A DNA stretch of 64,000 bases from Nitrososphaerota archaeon (GCA_028867035.1 JAGWHB010000002.1:272852-336851); one strand, 5' to 3'; counted from the stretch's first letter, positions 40,121 through 48,476 are shown. Made by a program: numbers and translations. Notes: generated by a model not told the origin, from the letters alone.

Positions 40121-41818
40121 TCAACCGTGGAGTGGCAGGGCGCCGGCCTCGGGCCGGACCTCCGGTGGGGGATGCCCATGGAGCCTCCGTCCCAGCCCCC
40201 AGGCGATGGCGGCGGCCGTGACGGTCAGTGCCGCTGCGGCAACGATATTGGCCCCGACCGGGAGGGACCAGCCAGCGAGGACCGTCAGCTTCAGTATGGC
40301 GGAATAGAGCACCCCCCGCGGACTGGAGTCAGCTGTTAGGGTGAGGTAGTACACGCCTGGGTCCAGCCCGCTCAAAGAGAGAGTCAGGTTCGAAGTCTCA
40401 GTACCCCCAGGCGCAAGGGAGAGGGTGGCGGGAGTGAAATTCCCCGTCATGTTTTCGAGGGCACCGGTGCCTGACACGCCGCTGAGCTTAAGCGTGAGGC
40501 TCGTGTAATTCCCCTGGCCGGAGGGCTCGCTGTAGGTCAGGGGGAGCGTCAGTGAACCTTGGTCAACGATTCCGAACGCCGTTTCCGGCAGCGACAGCGA
40601 AAACTGGCGCTCCTGGTCGGTTCTGACCACCTCTCCCAAGGCGTCTCCCTGGATCTCGACGAACCACAGAGTGCCGTTCCTGTCAAGGGCTACCGAGTAG
40701 ACCCCCGCCAGGGTCGAGGAGCAACAAGGGACCGGGAATTCCATCAACACGCCCGCGGAGGGCTGGAATTCGGCGATCCTATTGCCGTAGTGCTCACCGA
40801 TCCACACCGTGCCGTTGGCGTCCACGGATATGCCGTTCGGGAACGAGGCTGGGAACCCGTAGGCGCCGTAGGTCTGGGACGTCCAGTACTTCACCAGAGA
40901 CGAAGTTGCCGGATCGTAGCTGTCAAACGAACTGTCGACGTGCTCCGTGATCCAGAGTCTCCCCGACGGGTCCATGGCGATTCCGCTCGGCGTCGGGAGG
41001 CTGCTTGTCACAAGGGTCGAAGTATTGAGGAAGGATGTGGGATGGTTGAACTTGAAAGGATACGTCCCGTTCAAAGGGGCGAACTCCATGATGCCGTCGG
41101 AGGTGCCGTTCCTTAACTGAGAGAGCACAGCCTCCCCGAGCATCTGTGCGTCGGCTGCGGTGAACCAGAGGCCTCCGTGGCCGTCAAGGAGAAGTCCGGC
41201 TGGCGCAGATTCGAAGACTGGGAGGGGGAATCTGGCGAAGGTCCCATTCCCGGGGAAGAATTCGTCGACCTGGTTGGAGAAGAGACAGGCGACCCAGACC
41301 GATCCCGACGGGTCTGGAAGGACAGCCCCCGGTCCGCAGTCGACGGACTGGGCGGTGCCCACAAGGACGACTTCGAGGGGAGGGACGGGATACTCTACGA
41401 TTTCAGAGCCGCCCTTTGGCAGTTCTCCCAGCCTGTTGGAGGTCAGTTCCGAGAACCAGACGTCTCCCTCCGAGTCCACAGCCACAGCGGCCGGGGAGGA
41501 GCGCGGAGTCGGGATTCTGTACTGAGTGAACGTCCCGGAAGCAGGGTCGTACATGCCGAGCTGGTTCTTCCCCTGTTCCACGAACCAGACCTTCCCCTCC
41601 GAGTCAGTGGTGACCGCCCAGGGGTTGGAGTTGTTCTCAGGGATACGATGCTGTATCATCACGTAGGAGTCTGACCATGTGAGGGTGCTACCTCCAGCGG
41701 TTGCGGAGACTACGGCACTTCGTGAAGCCGGAAAGTAGTAAAATGGGGTGACGAGAAGCGCAATGGCGACACAAACCACGGCAGACAACGGAGCCGCTCC
41801 ATCTTTTGCAATCCTCAT
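40121..41818 (-). CDS. Secreted membrane-anchored beta-propeller protein (streptogramin lyase-like)
   Basis: A 565-residue extracellular protein. A signal anchor at residues 12-28 is followed by repeats of the form AVDSEGDVWFSELTSNRLGE and DPSGRLWITEHVDSSFDSYD, about six of them. These are NHL/Vgb-type (virginiamycin B lyase-like) beta-propeller blades. A beta-sandwich of about 100 residues follows (residues 420-520), and a C-terminal membrane helix at about 525-546 is followed by RRLHGHPPPE. Catalytic residues of true lyases were not confirmed, so a sugar- or peptide-binding scaffold is likelier than an antibiotic lyase. It lies next to the respiratory genes, possibly by chance. Confidence 0.8.
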   Translation of the reverse strand: MRIAKDGAAPLSAVVCVAIALLVTPFYYFPASRSAVVSATAGGSTLTWSDSYVMIQHRIPENNSNPWAVTTDSEGKVWFVEQGKNQLGMYDPASGTFTQYRIPTPRSSPAAVAVDSEGDVWFSELTSNRLGELPKGGSEIVEYPVPPLEVVLVGTAQSVDCGPGAVLPDPSGSVWVACLFSNQVDEFFPGNGTFARFPLPVFESAPAGLLLDGHGGLWFTAADAQMLGEAVLSQLRNGTSDGIMEFAPLNGTYPFKFNHPTSFLNTSTLVTSSLPTPSGIAMDPSGRLWITEHVDSSFDSYDPATSSLVKYWTSQTYGAYGFPASFPNGISVDANGTVWIGEHYGNRIAEFQPSAGVLMEFPVPCCSSTLAGVYSVALDRNGTLWFVEIQGDALGEVVRTDQERQFSLSLPETAFGIVDQGSLTLPLTYSEPSGQGNYTSLTLKLSGVSGTGALENMTGNFTPATLSLAPGGTETSNLTLSLSGLDPGVYYLTLTADSSPRGVLYSAILKLTVLAGWSLPVGANIVAAAALTVTAAAIAWGLGRRLHGHPPPEVRPEAGALPLHG

Positions 41819-41921
41819 TGAGGCGAGAACAGATTCGCGCCCTTCGGGATGGGATTAACTTTTCCCCGGCTGAGCCATATCAGAATCCCCGCGGGGGGCA
41901 GGCAAAGATCAGACCGTGCGC

Positions 41922-42365
41922 TCAGGCGTCTCTCTCCGCCCGGGCAAAGGCGGCGACGGAGACCCCGAAGGTCAGGACGGCAAGCCCCTGATGCACTGCG
42001 ACGAGTGCCGATTCCTCCTCCTGCGCGATGACTATCCCGCCGAGCAGGACCTGGGCTATCAGGAGGGTCAAGGCCACATAGAGGGTCTTCTTGACAGAGC
42101 TCCCTGAGCTTTTGTCCCTCCAGAAGAGGAAGACAGTTACCAGGAGGAACAGGGTCGAGAGCGCGGCGAAAATCCTGTGCATGTATTCCATCACCGGCGC
42201 CAGCTGGAAGGGCGGGAGCAGGCCCCCGAGACAGGTGGGCCAGTCTTGGGGGACGCTAGAGCCGCAGGCGTCTCCGAAGCCTGCGACCGTGACGTAGGCG
42301 CCAACGACGATGACAGTGAACAGCGAAACAATCGTCATGAGGAGCATCAGGTGCTTTATGCGCAT
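41922..42365 (-). CDS. ctaA: Heme A synthase, half-size (CtaA-like)
   Basis: Converts heme O to heme A for cytochrome oxidase. The 147-residue protein has four membrane helices, about half the eight of bacterial CtaA, as in the small archaeal type described for Aeropyrum. The N-terminal half has a cysteine pair in an extracellular loop (FGDACGSSVPQDWPTCLGG) and heme-ligand histidines in VMEYMHRI and LVAVHQGLAV. Two copies would assemble to mimic the full enzyme. It lies near a ZIP-like gene, coxB and, further on, ctaB, but the catalytic oxidase subunit I is not in this window. Confidence 0.88.
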   Translation of the reverse strand: MRIKHLMLLMTIVSLFTVIVVGAYVTVAGFGDACGSSVPQDWPTCLGGLLPPFQLAPVMEYMHRIFAALSTLFLLVTVFLFWRDKSSGSSVKKTLYVALTLLIAQVLLGGIVIAQEEESALVAVHQGLAVLTFGVSVAAFARAERDA

Positions 42366-42511
42366 CTGACCCGTCCCCGTCGGACGGGCTTAAAGAGTTG
42401 CGAAATTTCCTGACACGGAGACAACGTTGGCGCCGTGCCAAGAAGCGGTCTGGGCAGACAGAGCTCCACCTGCTTGTCCCCTGCGGCATCAGTCCTTCGC
42501 TGAGCGCCGCA

Positions 42512-43351
42512 TCAGTGGAGCAGGGCAGCGAAATAGAGGAGGAAGAACCCCGCTGTCAGGGCGGCGAAGAGCGCCCAGCCGTAGTGTGAGGGGGTGCCCT
42601 CCCCAAGCTTGAAGTTGGGGCTGGTCCGCTCGACAAGCCTCAGTACGGAATACAAGGCGCCCGCCGCCCCGAAGGCGAAGAAGTAAGTGGTGTCGAATGA
42701 CGCGAAATACCCCAAGGCGGCGCCGACCGCAGACGGACCTGCGAAGAGGAAGCCGAGCAGCGGGACCTCCCACCATCTGCACCTGTCCCCCGCCGCCCGG
42801 GAGACGTACGCTGTGTAGAGGACTGCCACAATGCTCGCCTCGAGGAATTTGTGCAACGGATACGATAAGACGGCAGGGAAGGTGCCGAACGCCTCTATCA
42901 GTGCTTGGAGCCCGGTCGCCGAGACAGGGGGCCCTGACGAGACCACGGACACCGCGTCCCACCCTTCTCCGAGCCCGTGAATCCCCATCACGAGGGCGAC
43001 GGCCAGAGAGATGAGGAAGAGCGAAGATCGCCCTGGGCCGGGGGGCCCAGGCATTGGCACGGCGAAGTGGTCGAAGGTCGCTAGCGTGGCCACCCCTAGG
43101 ACGAAGGCGCCGATGAGCGCGAAGTGCGGGAGTCCGCCGAAGAGATATGGAGGATAGACCGAATTGTTCTCCCCCAGGGAAGTGGCGTCCCCAATGGTGT
43201 CGAAGAAATACCAGAAGGAGAGGCCGACCCCTACAGCCGCTAGGTACCTGACATGAATGAACTTGAGCCTGGGTACGAGGTAGAGAGCGAAATACGCTGG
43301 GATAAATGTCGCAAGCACTATGCTTGGAAAGATGAACCAGAAGGCGATCAA
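42512..43351 (-). CDS. ZIP-family metal transporter-like membrane protein
   Basis: A 279-residue polytopic protein with about eight hydrophobic segments. The helix pair GIHGLGEGWD (about 150-160) and LHKFLEASIVAVLY (about 190-203) resembles the HNxPEG and HNIPEG metal-binding motifs of ZIP helices 4 and 5, with His and Glu at the right spacing. Family membership is probable but divergent. It lies between coxB and the ctaA-like gene, so delivery of copper or another metal to the oxidase is conceivable; this is inference. It has no obvious signal or soluble domain. Confidence 0.65.
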   Translation of the reverse strand: MIAFWFIFPSIVLATFIPAYFALYLVPRLKFIHVRYLAAVGVGLSFWYFFDTIGDATSLGENNSVYPPYLFGGLPHFALIGAFVLGVATLATFDHFAVPMPGPPGPGRSSLFLISLAVALVMGIHGLGEGWDAVSVVSSGPPVSATGLQALIEAFGTFPAVLSYPLHKFLEASIVAVLYTAYVSRAAGDRCRWWEVPLLGFLFAGPSAVGAALGYFASFDTTYFFAFGAAGALYSVLRLVERTSPNFKLGEGTPSHYGWALFAALTAGFFLLYFAALLH

Positions 43352-43436
43352 AGTCCCAGCGCCAACGTCGCCGACTCGCGGTAAGGATTGTATAGGCTTT
43401 TGGAACCTGAACCACGAAACGAGGTTAGTCGAGGCA

Positions 43437-44024
43437 CTACGAGACCACCAGCGCCCCGTTTTGCATAAAGGGATGAATCGAGCAAAAGATCCCGCAGTAG
43501 ACCCTGAAGGTCCCAGCCTCGGTCGCAGTAAAAGTAACGCTGTAGGACTGCCCAGCCTGCACTGAGATGGGAGACTTGTCGTCGTAGAACGAGATCTGGA
43601 AGCCGTGAGGCTCGCTGGTTGCGCAGTTGATCACGTGAATAGACACTATTTGCCCCAGTTTGACGTTCATGGTTGGCCATTGCTCTGTTATCGGGACGTA
43701 GTAGCTTCCGTTCATCCCGGCATAGGGGCCGGTCGGGCCGATGGGATCGGTCTCGACGATCAGGAAATATGCGTGGTCCCCGTTCCCGCCGCTGGCGGAG
43801 TGCTCGACCGGTCCGGCCGTGCTGTTTGAAACTGCGTTGCAGGTCGCCTGCATGAGACTCGGCCCGCCGGCGGGGGGCGACGCTTGGAAGTAGCCGTATT
43901 CGTAGGCAAGAAACCCCGAAACGAAGAAAGCACCCAGGATTATGAATGCGAGGAGCAGTCTGCTTTTGCGCCCTGATTTTTCGTCTTTGCGCTCCGGCCC
44001 TGCAGTCGATGAGTCAACCGCCAC
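43437..44024 (-). CDS. coxB: Cytochrome oxidase subunit II-like CuA protein
   Basis: A 195-residue membrane-anchored cupredoxin. One N-terminal helix (about residues 22-45, LLLAFIILGAFFVSGFLAY) anchors an extracellular domain ending in the CuA motif YCGIFCSIHPFMQ. The copper ligands Cys177, Cys181, His184 and Met187, plus the upstream His in EPHGFQISF, are seen. The usual motif is C-x3-C-x3-H-x2-M; here the second Cys and His are separated by only two residues. It resembles single-helix subunit II of ba3-type oxidases. GTG 44024 is chosen because the frame above it looks non-coding. Subunit I is missing from the window. Confidence 0.83.
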   Translation of the reverse strand: MAVDSSTAGPERKDEKSGRKSRLLLAFIILGAFFVSGFLAYEYGYFQASPPAGGPSLMQATCNAVSNSTAGPVEHSASGGNGDHAYFLIVETDPIGPTGPYAGMNGSYYVPITEQWPTMNVKLGQIVSIHVINCATSEPHGFQISFYDDKSPISVQAGQSYSVTFTATEAGTFRVYCGIFCSIHPFMQNGALVVS

Positions 44025-44234
44025 GTTCGATGTCTTCGATATGTGCCAGGCGACGCCATTAGAGCTTTGCGGACGGAGCGGAGACCGGGCTCCGAGAGAA
44101 ATCGTCCCCAAAGCTTGAACCTCGTCGAGTGTTGAGTGCTCTGCCTTCGAGCCAGCCTGGCCTCTGCAGTCGGAAGACCAACGGCCAGCATTTCGCATTT
44201 GCATTCGTCAAGGGCAGAGGCGGAACCGCTCGGT

Positions 44235-44570
44235 CTAAGCGCGCTTTACTAGGGCTTCGAGCTTCGACTTCAGGACCGCAGAGGGCACGGCCCCGATGAC
44301 GATGTCCTCGACCTTGCCCTTGTCGAAGAACATGACAGTCGGGATGCTCATGATCCCGAACTGCATCGCCAGCTCCTGGTTGGCGTCCGTGTCGACTTTC
44401 ACAAACTTGACCTTCCCATCGTACTCCTTGGAAAGCTGGTGGATCACCGGCTCGATTATCTTGCACGGACCGCACCAGTCGGCATAGAAGTCGACAACCA
44501 CCGGTTGGGTGGATCTGACTACCTCGTCCTGGAAGCTGCTGCCCTGAATTGCAATTACCTTATCGCTCAT
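44235..44570 (-). CDS. Thioredoxin
   Basis: An 111-residue thioredoxin. The WCGPCK active site lies in VVDFYADWCGPCKIIEPVIHQ, followed by KFVKVDTDANQELAMQFGIM, with the cis-Pro in SIPTVMFFDKG. It has a short polar N-terminus and no signal peptide, so it acts in the cytoplasm. An AT box on the minus strand (gatttatgaac) at 44595-44605 is centred about 30 nt upstream of ATG 44570. The IS200/IS605 left end begins only about 12 nt beyond this promoter. Confidence 0.95.
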   Translation of the reverse strand: MSDKVIAIQGSSFQDEVVRSTQPVVVDFYADWCGPCKIIEPVIHQLSKEYDGKVKFVKVDTDANQELAMQFGIMSIPTVMFFDKGKVEDIVIGAVPSAVLKSKLEALVKRA

Positions 44571-44616
44571 ACTTTAGGCGCCGAATTCTCCCTGTTCATA
44601 AATCTGGCGCAGGAAA

Positions 44617-44636
44617 CCCCGGTCTTTAGGACGGGG
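44617..44636 (+). repeat. IS left-end hairpin
   Basis: CCCC-G-GTC, a TTTAG loop, then GAC-GGGG: a stem with one bulged G. It lies 48 nt before the tnpA start and mirrors the right-end hairpin. Confidence 0.7.
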
Positions 44637-44684
44637 AGAAATGCGGGTGGCACCCGTAAATATCAGTGCTGTTGATAGGAATGC

Positions 44685-45083
44685 GTGGTCGACAACCAAT
44701 ACGGCAGAAGCAGGCACGCCGTGTATCTTGCCAACTACCAACTCGTATGGTTAGCCAAGAGGAAGAAACGAATCCTGGTGGGTGCGATCAAGGCTCGTCT
44801 CGAAGCAATCCTCCGCCAAGTGGCACGGGAGAAGGGCTGGGATATTCTCGATCTCGACATACAGCCTGACCACGTCCACCTCTTCGTGTCGGCAGACCCG
44901 AAGGTCGCAATCAACTACATCGTGAACGCATTCAAAGGAAGGTCTTCGCACGACCTGAGGAAGGAATTTCCAGAGCTTCTGAAGCTTCCCTCGCTCTGGA
45001 CGCACTTCTACTTCGCCAGCACAGCGGGGCGCGTCTCTTCGGCGACAATCCAGAAGTATATCGAGGAGCAGACGACGATTTGA
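44685..45083 (+). CDS. tnpA: IS200/IS605 transposase TnpA (Y1 HUH)
   Basis: A 132-residue HUH single-stranded DNA transposase. The HUH motif is PDHVHLFVSAD and the catalytic Tyr sits in ATIQKYIEEQ; LANYQLVWLAKRKKRIL at the start is typical of the family. It excises and inserts the element as single-stranded circles at a short target. GTG 44685 is the start. Its stop overlaps the tnpB TTG by 4 nt (TTGA), giving translational coupling. All catalytic residues are present, so the element may be active. Confidence 0.93.
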   Translation: MVDNQYGRSRHAVYLANYQLVWLAKRKKRILVGAIKARLEAILRQVAREKGWDILDLDIQPDHVHLFVSADPKVAINYIVNAFKGRSSHDLRKEFPELLKLPSLWTHFYFASTAGRVSSATIQKYIEEQTTI

Positions 45084-46330
45084 AGCGTTGCAGGTTCAGG
45101 TGCGGCTGCGGGCGTGCGATGCACCTCGTGGAGAAGCTCGGGAAGAATCGGGCCGCGTGTGACGGATGCAGCCACCTAAAGAAGAGATGCGACTGCATCC
45201 CCCTCTCGCTGACGACCGTTCAAATCGGGCTCGATCCTGATGGGGTACAGAGGCAATCCCTCCTCAAGACGATGGAGGCTTTCACCGACGCTTGCAACCG
45301 CATAGCTCCCCTGGGAAAGATGTCGGAGTTCGACCTTCACGATGCGTGCTATTACGACCTGAAGAAGATGGGTTTCAACTCTCAGATAGCCATGAACGCA
45401 ATAAAGAGAGTGGCTGCGGCTTGGAAGCACGCCGAGACGGAACCCAAGTTCGAGCCGCACTCCTCGATCTGCATCGATGGTAGAGGAGTGAAGCTCAAGG
45501 GCGATTGGCTCGGAATCACGACTGTGGATGGAAGGCTGAAGATCCCTCTGAAGCTGAGCGAATACCACAGGCAGAGGTTGTCGAAGGGGAAGACGCTGGA
45601 CGGGATGAACCTTTGTTACAGGAGGGGGCCCAGGCAGTTCTTCGTGATGGTCACCGTTGAGGAGGAGTCACCGAAGAAGAACGGAGTGAAGGACGTCCTC
45701 GGTGTCGATTTGGGGATGGTGAACCTCGCATGGGATTCGAGCAACAACGTCCACACGGATTCGAGGGTCGAGGGTGTGAGGAAGCACTACGAGGAGTTGA
45801 GAGGAAGGCTGCAGGCCGTGAAGACCAAGAACTCGAGGCGTCACTTGGTCAGGCTCTCGGGGAGGGAAAGACGCTTCAAGAAGGACGTGAACCACCGCAT
45901 ATCAAAGGCGCTGGTTCAGGCCGCCGAAGGCACCTCTTCCACGATAGCGATGGAAGACCTGACGCGCATCAGGGAGAGGACAACGGTTGGGCGGAGACAG
46001 AGGGGCAGGCACACAAAGTGGGCGTTCCACGAGCTGAGGGAGTTCGTGGAATACAAGGCTCTCAGGCGAGGGGTCCCGGTGGTCCTCGTGAACCCGAGAA
46101 ACACCTCGAGGAAGTGCCCTGGTTGCGCGTTCTGCAGCAGGAGTAACAGGGTCTCGAGAGACCTGTTCAGGTGCCAGAGGTGCGGGTTCGAGGCGCCGGC
46201 AGACTACGCGGGCGCGCTGAACATCCGGGCCAAGGGCATCAAGAAACTCGGGTTGGGGGCTGCTTTCAACCAGCCTATGGCGGCGCAACTGGCAGCCGCA
46301 ATCTCCGGACCTTTAGGTCGGAGAAGTTGA
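45080..46330 (+). CDS. tnpB: TnpB-family RNA-guided nuclease of the IS200/IS605 element
   Basis: A 416-residue protein. The RuvC-like residues are Asp210 in VLGVDLGMVN, Glu292 in TIAMEDLTRI and Asp375 in APADYAGALNI; the zinc ribbon has Cys346, Cys349, Cys365 and Cys368. It starts at TTG 45080 inside the tnpA stop. The first 40 residues hold seven cysteines (CRFRCGCG, ACDGCSHLKKRCDC), which looks like an extra N-terminal zinc-binding module not usual for TnpB. The 3' end encodes the IS right-end hairpin, the region that in this family also yields the guide (omega) RNA. Confidence 0.92.
   Translation: MKRCRFRCGCGRAMHLVEKLGKNRAACDGCSHLKKRCDCIPLSLTTVQIGLDPDGVQRQSLLKTMEAFTDACNRIAPLGKMSEFDLHDACYYDLKKMGFNSQIAMNAIKRVAAAWKHAETEPKFEPHSSICIDGRGVKLKGDWLGITTVDGRLKIPLKLSEYHRQRLSKGKTLDGMNLCYRRGPRQFFVMVTVEEESPKKNGVKDVLGVDLGMVNLAWDSSNNVHTDSRVEGVRKHYEELRGRLQAVKTKNSRRHLVRLSGRERRFKKDVNHRISKALVQAAEGTSSTIAMEDLTRIRERTTVGRRQRGRHTKWAFHELREFVEYKALRRGVPVVLVNPRNTSRKCPGCAFCSRSNRVSRDLFRCQRCGFEAPADYAGALNIRAKGIKKLGLGAAFNQPMAAQLAAAISGPLGRRS
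46303..46323 (+). repeat. IS right-end hairpin
   Basis: CTCC-G-GACC, TTTA loop, GGTC-GGAG: same bulged-stem design as the left end. It lies in the last codons of tnpB and, on the other strand, includes the last codons of thiI. Confidence 0.7.
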
Positions 46331-47554
46331 AAAATCTGCCTTGGCCCGGACCAACGATGGGGTCCGGCGGAGTGTTTCTAGGAGAGGCGAGCTCCTCATC
46401 ACATCTCCCACGGGGTTGTAAGAAACCAGGGTAGCTGCGTCCAGGGTCCTCCAGACCAGATCCCGGAGGCCTAGCTGGCGGACGTATTCGTCTATGAGCT
46501 CGGGCTTCACCCGAGTCCTGGGGTGCCGCGTGACGATGGCGCAGCAGTCCTTGTACTCTTCGAGAGAGAGTTCATAGGTGGATATCCTTCGCGCGAGGCT
46601 GACGATCTCTTCTTTGTCGTAGGTGAGCAAGGGCCTGAGAACGGGTATCGTCGACCCAGCGTCAAATGCGGCTATGTTCCAGAGGGTCTGTGAAGCTGCC
46701 TGGGAGAGGGAGTCTCCCGTCGCAACGGCCGTTGCGCCGAAACTCGGGGCGAGGGCCTCGGCGGTCATGCGCATGAACCTGCGGAAGAGGGACGGCTCTA
46801 GCTCCCCCGGTGCACCCGCAGTCGCGAGCTGGTACTCGGCAAACGGGACCAGGACAAGGGTGCTCTTGCCCCCATAGGCGGAGAGGATTTTGACGAGCCG
46901 GGTGATTTTGCTGTCGATCGCGGCCTGTGGCAGCGGAGCGAGATAGAAGTGCACGTAGACGGGCATGCAGCCCCTCTTCATCAGGAGCCAGGCCGCGACT
47001 GGAGAATCGATCCCCCCCGAGAAGAGGTGGAGGACACGCCCTGCGGTCCCCACAGGGAGCCCACCCGGGCCGCTCTTCTTCTTCGCATAGACCACTGCTC
47101 GGCTCCGCATGACGTCGACGTGGAGCACGACATCCGGGTCCGAGAGGTCGACCTTCATTCCCGTGTCGTCCGCCACGGCAGCCCCCAACATCCTAGCTAG
47201 CTCCTGAGAGTTCTGTGGGAACGTCTTGTCCGAACGACGCGCCTCGATCTTGAAGGACTTGGCACTAGAGTTGCTGGCCCGCTCAAGGACCGCAGAAAGA
47301 ATCTTCTGATAATCTGGCTCAACCAGGGAGGCAGGCGAGAACCAAGCCACGCCGAATGTCGCCCCCAGACGACCGGCGACGTCTTCGTCGCTGCCCTTGG
47401 TCGTCACCACGAACCTCCCGTCGTTGAGCGAAACGTCGGGGTCGAGCCCCCACAGGGCTCTCCTGAGGTTCCTTCGGAGGATACGCACGAATTCTGGCCT
47501 GTTCTTCCCTTTCAGGGCCACTTCAGAGTAATGGACCACGTAGGTGGAACTCAT
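46313..47554 (-). CDS. thiI: tRNA sulfurtransferase ThiI
   Basis: ATP-dependent enzyme of 4-thiouridine formation in tRNA (position 8). The 413-residue protein has an N-terminal ferredoxin-like/THUMP part, linker GPGGLPVGTAGR, PP-loop LFSGGIDSPVAAWLLMKRG (SGGIDS at 179-184), LLTYDKEEIVSLARRI and a cysteine pair in YKDCCAIVTRHP. It lacks the rhodanese domain, as in other archaeal ThiI. The last residues FSTSPT are encoded inside the right end of the neighbouring IS, so its natural C-terminus was altered by that insertion. ATG 47554 is 55 nt after ctaB. A degenerate paralogue is at 35.7 kb. Confidence 0.93.
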   Translation of the reverse strand: MSSTYVVHYSEVALKGKNRPEFVRILRRNLRRALWGLDPDVSLNDGRFVVTTKGSDEDVAGRLGATFGVAWFSPASLVEPDYQKILSAVLERASNSSAKSFKIEARRSDKTFPQNSQELARMLGAAVADDTGMKVDLSDPDVVLHVDVMRSRAVVYAKKKSGPGGLPVGTAGRVLHLFSGGIDSPVAAWLLMKRGCMPVYVHFYLAPLPQAAIDSKITRLVKILSAYGGKSTLVLVPFAEYQLATAGAPGELEPSLFRRFMRMTAEALAPSFGATAVATGDSLSQAASQTLWNIAAFDAGSTIPVLRPLLTYDKEEIVSLARRISTYELSLEEYKDCCAIVTRHPRTRVKPELIDEYVRQLGLRDLVWRTLDAATLVSYNPVGDVMRSSPLLETLRRTPSLVRAKADFSTSPT

Positions 47555-47609
47555 GTCGAAGAATCGAGCTTGAAACTGACGAGGATAAAGCCGTTCGGAT
47601 TCCTTTCAG

Positions 47610-48476
47610 TCAGTGGAGGACGGCGGCCACCATGGCGACCAGGAATATCACAGCGAGGTACGGGCTCGAGAACTTGAACGCGAGCCACGCGTTGTCCTTG
47701 GTCGGAGACCTGAACAGTTTGACGTTGGTTGCGAGCAGGAAAATGTCGAAAACGACTGTGACTCCAAGGTAAACGAAGAAGCCGAGCCCTAGGAAGTAGA
47801 ACGCGTAGAGGAGGCTCACGGGGATCAGTAGGAGCGTGTTGATGACTATGTATCTCGACGCCGCCACCGGACCTACCACCGATGGTAGCATTGGGACGTG
47901 CACAGCAGAGTAGTCCTCCTCCGTGACGACCGCCAGGGACCAGAAGTGGCTCGGCGTCCAGACGAACACGAGCGCGCCTAGGAGCCATCCGACCGCGCTG
48001 TTGCTCCAGGTGACCGCGTACCACCCCGCCAGGGCGGCGCAGCTCCCTGCGAATCCTCCGAGGACTATGTTCCAACTAGTCCTCGGCTTCAGGAAGAGCG
48101 TGTAGACCGGGACATAGACGAAGGCGCCCAAGGCGATGAAGAAGGTGGCCAAGTAGTTGAGCGTGAAGAACGCGACGACGAGCCCTCCCACCAGGAGTCC
48201 CATCCCAAGTAACAGCGCGTGGGTCGCCGGGACGATCTTCCCCGCCGGGAGGGGCCTCCCCATCGTCCTCTTCATCTTAGCGTCCAACCCCATCTCGAGG
48301 TAGCTGTTGAGGGCCAAGGCGCCACTGGAGGCCAAGACGCCGCCGAGGAGGACCCCTAGGAGGACGATGGGCGGAGGGATGCCCCTGGCGGCCACCACCG
48401 CAGAGCCCAGCGCCGCCATTAGGAGAAGGGGCGTTATTTTCGGCTTGGTGAGCGCCAGGTAATTTGAGAAACTCAA
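47610..48476 (-). CDS. ctaB: Protoheme IX farnesyltransferase (heme O synthase)
   Basis: Farnesylates heme B to heme O, the step before heme A. The 288-residue UbiA-family protein has about nine membrane helices. The first Asp-rich region is ALNSYLEMGLDAKMKRTMGR, with the MKRT-GRPLP pattern specific to CtaB/Cox10, and the second half has VWTPSHFWSLAVVTEEDY. These separate it from the MenA-like member at 12 kb. It pairs with the half-size ctaA at 42 kb and coxB at 43.4 kb in heme-copper oxidase assembly. Confidence 0.93.
   Translation of the reverse strand: MSFSNYLALTKPKITPLLLMAALGSAVVAARGIPPPIVLLGVLLGGVLASSGALALNSYLEMGLDAKMKRTMGRPLPAGKIVPATHALLLGMGLLVGGLVVAFFTLNYLATFFIALGAFVYVPVYTLFLKPRTSWNIVLGGFAGSCAALAGWYAVTWSNSAVGWLLGALVFVWTPSHFWSLAVVTEEDYSAVHVPMLPSVVGPVAASRYIVINTLLLIPVSLLYAFYFLGLGFFVYLGVTVVFDIFLLATNVKLFRSPTKDNAWLAFKFSSPYLAVIFLVAMVAAVLH

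Larger units (their letters stand above)
44606..46335 (+). mobile_element. IS200/IS605-type insertion sequence with tnpA and tnpB
   Basis: A complete two-gene element. Imperfect hairpins of the same design mark both ends: left at 44617-44636 (CCCC, bulged G, GTC, loop, GAC, GGGG) and right at 46303-46323 (CTCC, bulged G, GACC, TTTA loop, GGTC, GGAG). These are the subterminal structures bound by Y1 transposases. Exact ends are not fixed: the left lies between the thioredoxin promoter (about 44605) and the hairpin, the right a few nt past 46323. The right end runs into the thiI 3' end. This family does not duplicate its target, so no direct repeats are expected. Confidence 0.85.

Noticed and set aside
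40121..41818. Beta-propeller protein as a true virginiamycin B lyase (antibiotic resistance)
   Set aside because: It is membrane-anchored with extra beta-sandwich and lacks confirmed catalytic residues; only the repeat fold is supported.
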